Shown: one piece after another, positions 13,974 through 35,879 of the stretch
Position numbering within the stretch: position 1 is the stretch's first letter
How the letters are laid out: each line of letters begins with the position of its first letter
DNA from: Glandiceps talaboti
Taxonomy: Eukaryota; Hemichordata; Enteropneusta; Spengelidae
DNA: 64,000 nt
Direction of reading: 5' to 3'
Assembly (NCBI RefSeq): GCF_964340395.1
Contig: NC_135564.1
Span: 19,813,107-19,877,106 of the forward strand
Position numbers and translations under genes: made by a program
Notes under the pieces: model-generated
Database searches by the model: none
Told to the model about the DNA's origin: nothing
Seen by the model: only the letters and a program-made list of their open reading frames with translations

Positions 13974-15296
13974 AAACCTTTGAATGGTAAATCTCCAATT
14001 CATCATTCAGTTGATATTACCAAAGCTACAAATATTCCCACAATCCTTTGCATCTGAGCATGCTCAATTTGGCTTTTGGGTGGAAGATACAAACACATCT
14101 TTAATAACATTAACAGTACACTGCAAGTAGATCTGTCCATGGATGGAGATAAACTTCCTGTAGTTCCATTTGAAAAATAACACACTAACACAATTAGACA
14201 GTTACATGTAATATAAGTTTGGATATCCTTATTTTTATTTAAATTCTACAATCAAAAGAGAGTTCACTATACACCACCTTTTTACTTTCAAAAATAGAAT
14301 TCTGTAGTTACAGTCAATCATCCAATCAAGCCATTACATGTCTCAAGAAGCAAAGTAAATTTAATATGTGGTGAACTAAATCTGAGATGTAATATATATA
14401 CAAACAAAATCATTGATATCTAACAATACAAATTGTAAGAATGTACCATGCATCAAAGTAATTAGTACTATATGTAGTGCAATACCGAAAATATTATCTC
14501 ATACCTGTATGCAAATGATATGCAAATGATGGAACAATCGTTCCTTGTATATGAAAGTGCGAGATTGCAGTGTAATTTTTACAGAAATTTTGAATCAACA
14601 TATGTAATAATAACAGAACCCAATCCATGTGAGTTCCAGTGTGGGTACTTCGGGTATTAACACACATGCTTGTAGTGTTTCCTGCTGCACTTTCACTTCC
14701 TAGACTCATTAGAAATACAGTGACAGAGAACACTGCAAGCACTAGTGCAAATAACCTATGTATGCCATACTTACACTAGTGTGTCAATCATAGGGTTATA
14801 TCATAGTATGACATGAGATACGTAGCATTACACTATACATTTCATCAAGCTCATATGAAAATACACAATTCCATTTACATAACTTTAGAATCAAGCTTGA
14901 AGAAAAAACATAGTTTTTTACTTTTCCAGATTATTTTTTTTTTCATTTTTGACCCATCATTCAATTCATATGCGAAGTAATGAAAACAAATTGTGCATTA
15001 TTAAAACATGTCTGCAGTCTATGAACTTTTTTAGTTACACATGATGGACTAATTTCTTAAAAGTAAATACACAGAAGGCACTACTAGGTCATCTTCTTTT
15101 GACAAGGTAATTGTGAAATGGTCAATAAATGTGACTATATGTTATTATCACATGTTGTCAAAGTATCTTTATTTTTAAAACCCTGATTCAACCCTATATT
15201 CTTCTATAGCTTACCAAGGTTGCAAGAACAGAAACTTGTATTACATTTCATCATGTGATAAGAACAGTTTTATGACCTCTTTATCAGATCGTTCAC
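13974..15296. other. Intergenic region downstream of the minisatellite
   Basis: AT-rich sequence with no supportable exon. It contains one copy of the dispersed family E repeat (about 14480-14765). The minus-strand open frames at 14003-14191 and 14494-14742 have no splice support or protein-like features; the second lies wholly within the family E repeat. Confidence 0.4.
14480..14765 (+). repeat. Dispersed repeat family E, copy 1
   Basis: The sequence with landmarks catacctgtatgcaaatgata, tttcctgctgcactttcact and agagaacactgcaagcac recurs at about 35985-36300 and 39220-39515 in the same orientation, and inverted at about 17320-17600. Identity is moderate, so the insertions are old. I found no terminal inverted repeats or coding region. 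Confidence 0.6.
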
Positions 15297-15305
15297 ATTC
15301 ACAAA

Positions 15306-15610
15306 TAGACTGTCTCACAGTCCTTGAAGCTTTGCATAAATAACTAAAACTTGGGTTGTTTTGTATCTATCTACTGCATAATTGTACTCATATACTTATA
15401 GTATCCCAGTATCACTAGCCCTGTACTGTGCTTCGAGAGCTTCGCCTAACACATCAACAAAATGCTCTATGTGATCAATGAGGGCGCACTGAGTACAGGG
15501 CTAGGGATACTGGGATACTAGTATATGAGTACAATTATGCAGTAGATATATACAAAACAACCCAAGTTTTAGCTATTTATGCGAAGCTTTGAGGACTGTG
15601 AGAGAGTCTA
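15306..15610. mobile_element. 305-bp foldback transposon with a 9-bp target site duplication
   Basis: The element starts tagactgtctcacagtcct and ends with the near-complement aggactgtgagagagtcta. The inverted similarity continues inward for about 120 bp per side, so almost the whole element folds back on itself. It is flanked by the direct repeat attcacaaa at 15297-15305 and 15611-15619, as expected of a target site duplication. Long terminal inverted repeats with a 9-bp duplication are typical of Mutator-like (MULE) nonautonomous elements; that assignment is an inference. Confidence 0.85.
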
Positions 15611-16040
15611 ATTCACAAACAGTCCTCCTGGCATTTCATGTACACAGAGATGCCATAAAACTGTTCTTGTCACACCATGGTGTGCCCCCCTGACATGCTT
15701 TGCCAAATGTTACTAATCCAATGCATTTGTTTACTTTCCCTGTTTGTAATTACTTCTGTTTGTCCATGGTCTGATGTCAACAGTTGTACATAAAGGTCTA
15801 TAAAAAATATCCATCTCTCTCTCCTGGGTATATCTGACATATTCCTGACTAATCCTTCTAAGAAACTACTTCATATGAACAAAAAATCTTCACCTGCATT
15901 TTTTTACAATTCATATTTCCTAAAAAAAACATAACATATTATTATGTGTAAAAGTGGTTTGCATTGTAGAAGAAATAAAGAACTTTGAACATGTTACAAA
16001 TTGTACAAATATATGATAGTCTTGCAGGAATATAAAGTTA

Positions 16041-16046
16041 TTTATT
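16041..16046 (-). terminator. Candidate polyadenylation signal of gene 1
   Basis: AATAAA on the minus strand, about 440 nt downstream of the gene 1 stop codon. No closer canonical signal was noticed. Confidence 0.4.
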
Positions 16047-16483
16047 TTGTAAATGTACGGTCAACAGCTTAGACTTATTAATCAATAGATATGTTCTTCA
16101 AAGATTACACTTCTAAAAGTGCATCTCTAATTCTTAAATGTGTTTATAAAAATAGACTGCCTGTAATATGAAACCAACAACACAAATTATCACATGGGAA
16201 TTGCTTAGTGTTTCTCTGAATGCATGAATATTTTGACATTGAATCATCAAAGTTATCGTTCATTCAAATGAACACAGGCGAGGGTGAGAATTATTTGAGT
16301 GTTTCTGTGTTTCTTTTCTTTGAATTCTAAATAATTATAACATTCTCTTTTTAACGTTATCATCCATTCCAATAATCAGGCTACTGATAATTATCATCCA
16401 TCTAATAAATCTTCTGATTATCATCCATCTAGTAATATATCTTCTGATTATCACAACAGACTATTGATTGTGTGAGTGTGTAT

Positions 16484-25388
<8,905 letters not shown>

Positions 25389-26261
25389 TTTTCACCAGAT
25401 GGTACCTACAACAAAAATATATATACAAATGACAAATTTATAAAACACTTCAATAAATGTAAGGAATAGTTTTATTTTGAATATCCAATGAACAGCACAA
25501 AATGAACAAAGAAAACAAATCTGTGTATTTTTACACAGTCTTCGATTCATGTTGTCTTGTTATTAATCATCAGCATATGAAGTACTTGTTAAAACATCAA
25601 AAGGATACTAACTAATAATTTCCACTGCTATAATTTTTAACTCATAAATACTGTGGCCTGGGTTAAGAATTCACTTTCATTTTTCCAAATGATGTCCAGG
25701 CATTCATCGTTGTAACAACATTGACAATTTAGTATACAATAAAAGAAAAGAAAAGTCCAATGGTTAAAAAAAATGTTCCTATTTCAAACCAATCAGAAAA
25801 AATACATGCATAGGATGGATTCTGGATAGATTACATTAAGTACTTATAATTATAAAAAGTATGATAAACTTTTCATAATATTTATCTAAGTTGGTACAGG
25901 AGAAGAAAAGTATGGATGCATGCAATAATAACAAGCATCACTTAGTACACTTATTTTGTCAAAAATAGTACATTGTGTAGATCAGATGTACTCACTACCA
26001 CACCCTGCCCTCAAGACTGACAACATCTGTACAATATTTACTACTGATCATGGTTGCTGTTATTAGTACATGTGTACCACATATAAACGGAGAAATGTCT
26101 TGCCCAGAAACACTTTACTGTTTATGCTACACGAAATATGATAAATATGTAGTCATTCTGTGTAGCATTAGTATACAGCTCAAAAGAAAATGTTTTTCAA
26201 TAATTTATGTAATTTTACTTGTAACAGTGTCTGTACATGTGCCTCCAATAGCCCAGAGTGG

Positions 26262-26422
<161 letters not shown>

Positions 26423-27705
26423 TTGTTTATGGTGCCTAATCACATGACTGAATGTTGCAACTTTCATCAGGGATATCAATTACATTGAAATTTGATACAT
26501 TGTCGTGTTTTTCTTTTTCAATTTTGTTGTTCTGAGAGTGTTCTGGGCACCTTGTTCTTCCTAGGTAGTAATGCTCACTCCTGGAACAACAAAATGAACA
26601 AGTGAAAATATACAAAATAGAGGCAAATGATGCCATATTCACTACATCCGATTATATTCACACTGCTTGGAGAATACCTAACCAAACTGAGATTGATAAC
26701 AGTTTGCCCCCCCCCCCCCCCTATATACATATAGACTGTCATTTGGTCAACTACTTTACAAACCAAAGAATGACTCAGTATATGTTACTGGCAAATATAA
26801 CATGTAAAGGAAGAAATCTCAATCTCAATGTTTATTGCCTAACAACATATGTCATAGCAAGCATGGTAAAGCATTACAACAATAACATATAGAAATAAAG
26901 TGAATACATTACAATACAGTCATTTAACCATACATTGTACATAAAACATCAACAAGACATTTTCTGAGGTCAAACTGCAAAAATTTTACTTTTCTGTCAT
27001 ATAATATGAAATGAAAGTTTGAATTATTTAATGACAAGAAGAAAAAAAGTGCCCTTCTTTCATTTGTATAATGAGATATGGCAATGGACCAATATTATTA
27101 TTATCACAACTGATTCAAAGAATATTATGAGATCAACAAAACGCTGACTGATGTCTAACAGTTTGACAAGAATTATATACCTACACACAACACTTGTTTG
27201 TAAATGTGATTTTAACAAAGTAAACATAAATCGACGTCATTTGAAGTTATATTGAATACTGAATGCGGGTAGTACTTCCACCAGTTGAATAGTCAAATTG
27301 TTGACGTAAGGTCACTCTCGCCATAATTTGTAAACAACGACAGTCTTTATGGATGGGGTCATTGGCCGTCTAAGCGCATTCAGGTACATGTTCTGACATT
27401 TCTTAAATGACCAGTCGTCGTTTCCTCTTACTGCATCGGAACAATTTGTGGGTTGACACCTTGACACACGAAAAGTTCATCCTTATCTTATCTTCGGGGA
27501 GAGGCATTAACCGGCGACTCTCGCCAGTTGTCTAGTTGTCCACCGTTCTCTAACTAAATATGACCTATGTAACGACTAATGAATATGCTTTATGTTGCTA
27601 TCAACATCTGTACCGTGTATAGGATAGTTGTTGTTGCAGTAACACATATAATGTATTTTGAATCGTACGCCATACCACAAATCATCGTATCTTGATTTCA
27701 CTCAC

Positions 27706-27800
27706 CTGTTGCGATTGGAAATTAAGTAATTATCCGGTACGGGTGTACCTGTGTTGTTGAGCGGTGAAAATCTCAGTTTGCGATCAAGATACGACTTCTG
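27706..27800 (-). promoter_or_regulatory. Probable 5' untranslated exon and promoter area of gene 1
   Basis: A strong minus-strand donor (AACAG|gtgagtg) lies at 27705-27706. The following sequence (about 27700-28100) is richer in CpG than its surroundings, as promoter-proximal sequence often is. It would pair with the acceptor at about 25406, giving a 2.3-kb leader intron. Only the exon's 3' border is supported; its 5' end and the transcription start are unknown. Confidence 0.35.
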
Positions 27801-28099
27801 ATTCCTTACTATGTCTCTTGAAACCTCTCCCCTTGTGGTAGCACTTTGCTAGTCTTCTGGATTAGAATTGTGGGCTTGTTTTCACGCCATCTATGACTTA
27901 CTAAACTAACTCAACTGTACGTGTATTTTTTGTATGCGCTGAATCCTGGGTATAACGTCTGCCCTCTAACGACATAATTTCAAAATCTTTCGTTTTAAGT
28001 CATCTGTACAAGCCGATCGAGGCGCATGGAGATCGTCTAGAAATATACAAGGAATCAGGTGCCCGGTGCACCCATACATAAACGTCATTATGAAGCGAC

Positions 28100-30640
28100 C
28101 TTTAACCCAAAGAAAAAATGTTGTTACACAACTACAACCGATATCATCCACAGGCACTCGAATCAATCTGTATGATCTTTTTTTAAATGTATGGTAAAGA
28201 ATTAGGAGCTCTTAATTTGCTATACATTTTTTTAATCATAAAAACGAGGGATATCAATACTCCATTGTAAAAAAAATATGACGAACATCTGTCGCCAAAG
28301 ATTAAAATAGAATATAATTATTTTAGAGAGTGGACCATGCAAGCATTACATATGTACTTCTCAATGTCTAGGCTGTACGAATCATTAGTTTCATAAATCT
28401 ATCTCACATTATTTTATTTTTAGCTCTGTAAATAGATCTGGAGAAAGGTAATTCCCGAAACTTACTTTTTTGGACCATGGACATTTATATTACGCTACAT
28501 GTCTGTACGTATTGTTACCAAAGTGTGGCATCGATTTACCCGAAAATAAAACAATGACAATTCACATGTCCACAACCAATACAAATTCATTATATCTCTT
28601 CAAGTACACAATGGTAGCTTGTATTGCCTCTTCTCTTTATTTGTGTATATTGATGTAATAGAAACCACTAACTGGTGATATAAACGTTAAAATTATCCCC
28701 AATGTTAGCGAAAGCTGACTGAAGAGGAACCCTCCGATTTTCATTTCCAAACGGTCCGATCCGATCCGAAGAAGGTTGTGCGAGTGACGGAAAATGCTAC
28801 TTTTGGTGTTGGTGTAATTTGCCTGGCCTTCAAGTTCCCAGCCAGACGATGGTCCACAGACTCGGGATGGCGATGCTTTCAAGTCATCCTATTTCAAGGA
28901 AAACAGCTCGGCACAGTGTATCAAACCACCGACACACATAATTATTACTACTCCTTTGAGTATATTTATATGGTGATGTCATTTGCGGTAAATTCTTAGT
29001 AAGCTTAACTGCTCTCTCTATAGACCTGCAACTTACGATTGGCATGTAAGAAATGACACACAAATGATTTTTGTTTGAAAGGTAGATATGATATAAAGTA
29101 ACTACAGATGTGAACATAACTGACGTAGATTAAATTGATCACAGATGACATAGAGAACATAGACGTATCAAACAAAAATATCAAAATATGCTAGAACGTT
29201 GAAATAAAATTGACACTTGCATTCTCGTATTTGTCCTCTGCCGTTAGGCGTACTAGGTGCTTATTTGTCTACGACGTGGAATGCCTTTAATTTGACGGAA
29301 GTAAACAAACATAGTGAGTGAAACAACTAGTCTAAGAACAGAACAAACAATCCTATCAATACAAAACTATAAACTTATGAAGGTTCACGAACGTATACGT
29401 AGCCTTTCTCTAAATGTAAATCTATAAAACGTTGTCATGGGCTCACTGTATTATCTAACTTTGCATTATAATTGTTTTGTGATTTTGGCATCCCATCGCT
29501 GCCTCCGATTCCACTGCTATAACATCCCACCCCTGCCACCAATGTACACTAATATCAGAACCATCAGTCAATTGCTACGGACAATCATACATAAAAACGT
29601 TAAAACCAACTACACAGCATACGTAAAAGATGCAATCCCTCTATGTTGTATGACACGTGATCGTGTGATTTATTGTTACGTTCTTTCACAGACAGTGGAA
29701 GGGACCACTCTCTATGATTCTTTATACTAGTAACCTGTTAATTATACGGTAGATATCGGTACATACAAAGCAGGCCTTTTTTTAGTGCACGGTGGCCGAT
29801 GCCCCCAAGGACGTGTGACCTATCTGAGTGGTGAAAGAGTCTAGGACACCATGACACCTGCCCCAAACACTACACCTGCATTACTATATGTATATACACA
29901 GAATGATGAGAACATATCTAAATATACCTTCTACATGTATATTGACCTCATAGATCCCCATAGATGAAGTAAAATATTATTGCGGCTATCCAAACTCAAA
30001 TTCAATAATTTGGACTACATTGGTCTCTTTACATGTGACATTCCTCTTACCGCTTGTACACAATTCTCACTGGTGTGTATATAATATGCGTCGTATCTGC
30101 AATGTAATCCATGTGACAAACTAATTGTGTTCCCAGAAGTGTCTACAAATATGTACTTAGACAGTGGAAAGCTAGGCTTCAGCATACTAAGATAGACCCA
30201 AACTAAATATATTGTTGACATATTGAATGGATTTTAGTTTTTAAATAACTGTACTCATAGTAGAGTGACATTTCTGATGACTTCCATGATCCAGCAGTGT
30301 ACGTTTTGGGGGAGACTTCCAGTGTACAACAAAAGCACTGCTTTAACCCACTTGTGTAAGCTACTACATCGAACACTTACAGTGCTAGTCTGGGTCTATC
30401 TTAGAGTGCTGAAAGCTTGGTTTCCACAGTAGTACATCAGGACAGAATATAAATCATATAAACCACAAGTGTCTAGAGAAAATGTAAATGTAAAGACTTA
30501 TTAGCCATTCCAGACTGCAAACAGGAAATTACGAATACAGCATCCTCACTCAAATTGGGCCCAGGGTATCATCACCTCATAGTACCATTACTTATGCACT
30601 TTGTCCCTTAGTATCCTGTAGAAGTGTAAATCAGGGAAGT
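28100..30640. other. Intergenic region upstream of gene 1
   Basis: No convincing exon. A fragment related to the 15306/3092 foldback family (gtagatatcggtacatacaa) is at about 29752-29850. An inverted repeat pair near 30160-30200 and 30385-30430 (agcatactaagatagaccca against tgggtctatcttagagtgct) suggests another foldback element. The open frame at 29437-29730 lacks coding character. Confidence 0.4.
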
Positions 30641-30750
30641 TTTTCGTATTGTTCAGACAGCAAGGAAAGCAGCAGTGCTCTATGATTAACAAAGTAACCT
30701 ATACCATGTATACCCCCAAGGTACAGACAGGCAGGAAGTACAGTGCCACC

Positions 30751-30843
30751 ATGGCAAATTTTGGAAAAGGCCTATTGCACATGGGAACTGTTGCATATGG
30801 TGGAATATTGGTGACAAAAACACTTCAAAGGTTCAAAATGTGA
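30751..30843 (+). CDS. Possible microprotein ORF with strong start context
   Basis: An ATG in an ideal animal initiation context (gccaccATGG) opens a 30-codon frame: MANFGKGLLHMGTVAYGGIL and on to a basic C-terminus (TKTLQRFKM). A polyadenylation signal lies 84 nt past the stop (30927-30932). The mildly hydrophobic centre followed by a basic end resembles small mitochondrial or integral membrane proteins, but I recognise no family. An in-frame upstream ATG at 30649 would give 64 residues with the basic stretch TGRKYSA just before the inner ATG. It could be the terminal coding exon of a spliced gene, or chance. Confidence 0.3.
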   Translation: MANFGKGLLHMGTVAYGGILVTKTLQRFKM

Positions 30844-30926
30844 TGAGAGAAAAGGATTTCATTCATTCCATATTTTTTTTACAAAGTCTTTATTCACACT
30901 CAATATTATTAGAACAAGTTGAAACA

Positions 30927-30932
30927 AATAAA
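30927..30932 (+). terminator. Candidate polyadenylation signal for the microprotein ORF
   Basis: AATAAA followed by a T-rich stretch, 84 nt after the TGA at 30841-30843. Confidence 0.35.
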
Positions 30933-31082
30933 GTTTTTTTTATTTTAGTGTTTTCTACATTGCTTGGTGCAACAGAACAAAACATTAATAATCTTAACAC
31001 TGAATATTCACAACATCATAAGTTGACCCTAAAGTGAGTATATATATATCTATAACTGTAAATGACATTAAATGTAACGCTA

Positions 31083-31131
31083 TATTTTTAAACAAACAAA
31101 CAAACAAACAAACAAACAAACAAACAAACAA
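31083..31131. repeat. (AAAC)n microsatellite
   Basis: About twelve consecutive AAAC units. Confidence 0.95.
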
Positions 31132-31382
31132 TCAAACATTAATAATTAATTGATAAATCCCTTCACCATAATTTAATACTTGTCAAATTAACATGCAGCT
31201 TCATAAAGTTTAATTTACACTATTACAAACCTTGATTTTTACCAAAAGATATAATTTGAATATTTAAAGTGATTGGAAAAGTTTGCATAGCTTTGGATTT
31301 TTGTACATTTCTTGTGGCAGTTGGAGCAAGGTAGCTTGTAGTAAAAACATGGAATAGCAGTTAAGTATGATCAGTCAAATGA

Positions 31383-31385
31383 TAG

Positions 31386-31422
<37 letters not shown>

Positions 31423-31487
31423 AAAGATGATGATGAAGATGATGATGATGATGGTGGTGGTGATGATGGTAGTAATGATGGTGGTGG

Positions 31488-31566
<79 letters not shown>

Positions 31567-31875
31567 GATGATGATGATGATGATGATGATGATGGTGGTG
31601 GTGATGGTGGTGGTGGTGGTAGTGGTGATGATGGTGTTGGTAATGGTGGTGATAATGATGAAGATGATGGCGGTAGTAGGTGATTATAATGGTGGGGTGG
31701 TGATGATGATAGTAATGAAGATGATGGTTATGGTGGTGGGTGATTATAACAGTGACTATGACAATGATAATTAGGATGATGATGATGATGATGAGGAGGA
31801 GGAGGAGGAGGAGGAGCACTGTGATAATTATGATGATGACGATGAATACAACAACAACAACAACAACAACAACAA
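31383..31875. repeat. GAT/GGT trinucleotide repeat tract
   Basis: Roughly 490 bp of mixed GAT, GGT, GAG and CAA triplets, with almost no C on the plus strand until the CAA run. Long Met/Val and His open frames result from triplet periodicity and are not genes. Confidence 0.95.
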
Positions 31876-33730
31876 TGGTTGTGATGATGACATCCTATGA
31901 CTAATACCTTACTCCAGCCTTAAGTACCACATGAACAAAATCAAACGATTACCCAAACTATGCAAAATATTAGCAAGACAAAAACACTAATAAAATTTAT
32001 AAACAGAAGCAAAACTATATCTTAAAATTACAGTACTTAAATCTTAATGGATAAAATCTGTGAAAAGACAAACAAAGCTTAAGCAAATATGACCTGGATA
32101 TACAAAAACAAAATATCATAATGAAGGCTAAACATTTGGCAGAATCGAAATTCACATTTGTTACGCTGCATAACCACACAACTTACTATGCACAGTTCTG
32201 CCTTCTTTGTACTCAAGAAAAGTCTGCTTTCTCTTACATGAATTATCAAGTTGTCATGGTAACATGTTGATTACAATCAATAAAGTATTCATGGAAAAAA
32301 CTGAAATCTTCAGTTTACATATATAACGATGGCAGGTCACATAAAACCATTTAATTCATTTTATATTTCATTTATTATTTTTCTCAGTACTGACCCAATA
32401 GATTTTAATACATTCTTAAATTTAGTGAATATTCTTGTATTTTTTTTAAAATTCAGAATATTTACATTCATTCTATTACTTACATTCCATGGACATTTCT
32501 TTGATATACATTTGGTCAAAATTTCATTAATGCATCATCATATACACTCATTTAGTACAGGTCTGCACTATCAAAGTCATTTCTCTTAAGTTTGCATTTT
32601 GCTAAGCATATACATATAACTTTATCCAATTTTCATTTGATTTTCAGCAAGCATACATTTAAATTCAGCCTGTTCACTTTAAATTTGGTAAGTGTTTTAT
32701 TAAATTCAGCCCGTCCTCATATAAATCTGGTAAGCCTACCTTTAAATTCAACCTGTTCACTTTACATTTGCACTTGGTATATTGTAGATCTAAAATTTAC
32801 AGATTTTCTGATACCTTCAGTGAAACAGTAGAAATCTAGCCTGTGTGGGCACCTGTGTGGCCTAGTCTAATATTCTAATTATGAGCCACACCTGTGTGGC
32901 CTAGTCTAATATTCCAATTAAATATATATTACTATATACATCACAGATACGTTCACAAAATGATATGTCTGTAAATACACTGACTAAGAATATGTTTGAT
33001 TTGAAGCACTATTGTGAGGACAGTACTTCTCATTTCAAATATATGTGATCAAACAAATAGCAGGTAACTTTATGTAATGTAAATGTAGTAAACCATCAAA
33101 AAAACACCAAACTTCTTTAATAAAGAAAGATACCGAAACTCTTGCTGACAACAAAGTTGTACTAAAAGACACAAGAGTGAAGCACTGACTATAAGTTTGA
33201 CATATTTGTTCCCTTTTTCTCTCTCACTTTCTACAGCCTCATTCAAAGTAAACTAGTTTAAAATATTAAGTATAAAACTCTCCATATACAAGGAAAATAT
33301 TTGCACTGACAAAACTATCAAAGTTGTGAAGAATAACAATGATGTGATTTTTTTTAAGCATTTGAAAATTGTGCATTGGTGATGAATTTCCTACGTCTGT
33401 GACCTCAGGAAAATTTCAAAAAAACAACAGCCGACAAGATTAGTTTTGACAAACCAAGACTAATCGACATGGACTGTATCAATGGACGATAGTAATTGCA
33501 CCTTGCATTTCTGATAGCTTGTGCAAGTTTCTTTCAAGTAGTGGCACTTGTGAGTCATTTTATTTTTACAGAATAAACTGTACATTTTCTTTGATTTCCA
33601 ATGTATACATTATCTAAATCAATGTCATTATATCTGCATCACTAAGGTGCCACTCACAAACTTTACTAATGTAATCTACCATAAGGACACAAAAAGTTGT
33701 ATCTGCCTTAGTTTGTCAAAACTGATGTCA

Positions 33731-33914
33731 CCACTGTAGTATCTGGGATAGTTTATTAATATGTAATAGTTCTAAAGTAGAAGTTGCAGCCACCACTGTA
33801 GTATCTGGGATAGTTTATTAATATGTAATAGTTCTAAAGTAGAAGTTGCAGTTACCACTGTAGTATCTGGGATAGTTTATTAATATGTAATAGTTCTAAA
33901 GTAGGAGTTGCAGT
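33731..33914. repeat. 62-bp minisatellite, three units
   Basis: Copies beginning ccactgtagtatctgggata start at 33731, 33793 and 33855. Confidence 0.9.
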
Positions 33915-34639
33915 TCTCTATGTTGCAGTACATGTATTTCATACATGAACCATAAGCAAGTCATAATACAAATGTACAACCAGAGTTAGCAGACGATCTG
34001 TGTGAATGCCAGGTTAGATTGTACATTTATGTATCAATGTCTGAAGAATTGTCTTCATAATTTTCCCATTCACACTCTTTCTAAATCCAACTTTGCTATA
34101 TACAAAGATTTTGACCTAAACGTGTTTCTTTTTTCATACTGATATGGTTCATCTATGTTCAAAACAATAATGGCAAGAAAAGTAAAAACCTTATTTTTTT
34201 GGTTCACTAATTTCTACTTGTTTAGAAATTTTGTTCTGAAGAGCCATCACCTATACAGTTTGTTCTTGTAGCTCAGTCTTCTTGAAGCAAAAGGATAACA
34301 TTTTGCTAAAGTAAACACTATAATTGTGCAATCTTCCTTGTGGTTTCCATCACTGAGCATGCTCATAAAAACTTGGATGATTGGTTGAATCAAAATTTGA
34401 GAATATGAAAGACAGCCAATAAGAGCTCTCTCACCATGCATGTAATCAACTTGCTAACCTTTCATGCATGCAAAGTAAGTGAATTTAGACCCCTAAATTC
34501 TAACTTGTGCTTTGTATGATAGATTGTAACAAGATAAAATATCTGATGTCAGATATTTGGTGATCTGAAATATTAACAGTAACAAAAAATCAAGGCACAT
34601 TTCTTCTTTTTTTTTTTGATGAGATGAAATGACACATTA

Positions 34640-34935
34640 GTTAGTTTTTTTATATAGCGGTTTTCCACTTTGTGCTCAAAACACTTTACAATTATTACCC
34701 CTGGCTCGGATCTATATCGGCACAACAGCCCTTTATACTTCCTCAACTCCCTGGGGAGCAGCCTTTATAAGCACATAGGATTAAAGCATTCACATTGCAA
34801 CCTCTATCCTACTAGGCCACAAATTATACAGCTGGGTTGACTGACGCACAGTCATGGTTCAAATCTTGGACTTTAGTCAGTCAGAAACAAATGGCAACGA
34901 TGGAGCTCAAACCTGCAACCTGCAGATTCCAAGTT
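34640..34935 (+). mobile_element. Possible tRNA-derived SINE-like dispersed repeat
   Basis: Sequence of the type attacccctggctcggatct...cctcaactccctggggagca, with a near B-box motif (ggttcaaatct) and a distal gaccactctaaccatgac. I recognise the general style of dispersed repeats in marine invertebrate genomes, but only one copy is in the window and the borders are uncertain. Confidence 0.35.
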
Positions 34936-35455
34936 GACCACTCTAACCATGACATTAATGCAGTAATGTAGGTAGAATACAGATAAACACAGAACTTAAT
35001 ACAAAATTAAATTGAGAAAGAATGTCAGTCTTTCAACTAATCATTCAAAACCTAGCCTTAGTAATCATAACAGAGAGTAAAATTAGGACTATTAGCCTGT
35101 ACTGCCAGTAATACATTTAGCATACTTGGGTAAAATTTGTGCTTTGGTCACGAGAATAGTAAACTGTAAAGTTGATCAGTGTTCCCCCTTGTAATTATTT
35201 GAGTCTAAAACCTTGGTTCATTAGACAATAATTCTATCTATTTAACTGAACTGATTGACAAGTTATAATAAGTACTGAGTTAAATGACATTATGATGTCC
35301 TCTTGTAAACAACAAGTTTGTTTACCATGGCAAGCAAAAGTACATCATTTCGACAAATATGTGACACAGTGCAACCCTTTCTGTACCAAGAACAAATAAT
35401 TTTAACACAAAATTTTGTTTTAATGTAACTTTTGGGCAAAATTCAAGGTGATTTT

Positions 35456-35461
35456 TTTATT
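35456..35461 (-). terminator. Candidate polyadenylation signal of gene 2
   Basis: AATAAA on the minus strand, about 270 nt after the gene 2 stop codon. Confidence 0.4.
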
Positions 35462-35730
35462 GAAGATAATCTTTGTTGGTAATTGTTGTCAAAAAACAAA
35501 AAAAAGTTATGATACTGACAACAAATTAACAACAATAAGACTTTAGTTCTTTGTCTGCTGGGGTTAAAGGTCATGCAGACAATACTCCAGGGATAAAGTT
35601 CATATATTTCTGATACAAAGAGTTAAAGGTTACATGATACTGAAAGGGTTAAGGGTCACATATGCTTAAGGGTTAAAGGTCACATATCTGGTACTCAGTT
35701 GGCTAAAACTGAAACGTATCAGTTGGAACT

Positions 35731-35879
35731 CTAGATAATGGTTGACGATTGAGTTTTGTTGTCCATGATGATTGTGGCATCTCCAGCCTTCATGCACTGA
35801 TAACGACGCAACACGAAGAACACCACAATTATTGCACCCAGTGCCACTAGAGATACAACCACACCTACAGCAATGGGTA
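35731..35879 (-). CDS. Gene 2 last exon: transmembrane helix and C-terminal tail
   Basis: The frame reads PIAVGVVVSLVALGAIIVVF, then FVLRRYQ and a short tail ending in TQSSTII and a stop at 35733-35731. The helix is long enough to span the membrane and is followed by arginines, giving type I topology. The last residues S-T-I-I fit a class I PDZ-binding motif (S/T at -2, hydrophobic at 0), so a scaffold partner is possible. Confidence 0.85.

Larger units (their letters stand above)
31880..35455. other. Intergenic region between the microprotein ORF and the gene 2 3' end
   Basis: AT-rich and without a supportable exon. It contains diverged short tandem repeats at about 32650-32770, a 40-bp duplication near 32838-32920 (cctgtgtggcctagtctaat), a 62-bp repeat at 33731-33914 and a SINE-like repeat at 34640-34935. 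The two open frames between 32329 and 32831 are Phe-rich and repeat-derived. Confidence 0.45.

Noticed and set aside
5013-14057. 3,014-codon plus-strand open frame (and 757-, 175- and 2,028-codon minus frames)
   Set aside because: All derive from the 57-bp tandem unit, whose length is divisible by three and which lacks stops; the same DNA is open on both strands and has no splice, start-context or domain support.
31361-31819. Poly-His and Met/Val-rich proteins
   Set aside because: Pure consequence of GAT/GGT trinucleotide repeats.
32329-32831. Two consecutive hydrophobic plus-strand frames
   Set aside because: Phe/Ile-rich composition follows from AT-rich, partly tandem sequence; no splice sites or family resemblance.
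34855-34925. tRNA gene
   Set aside because: A B-box-like motif is present, but no cloverleaf could be drawn; a SINE-like repeat is more likely.
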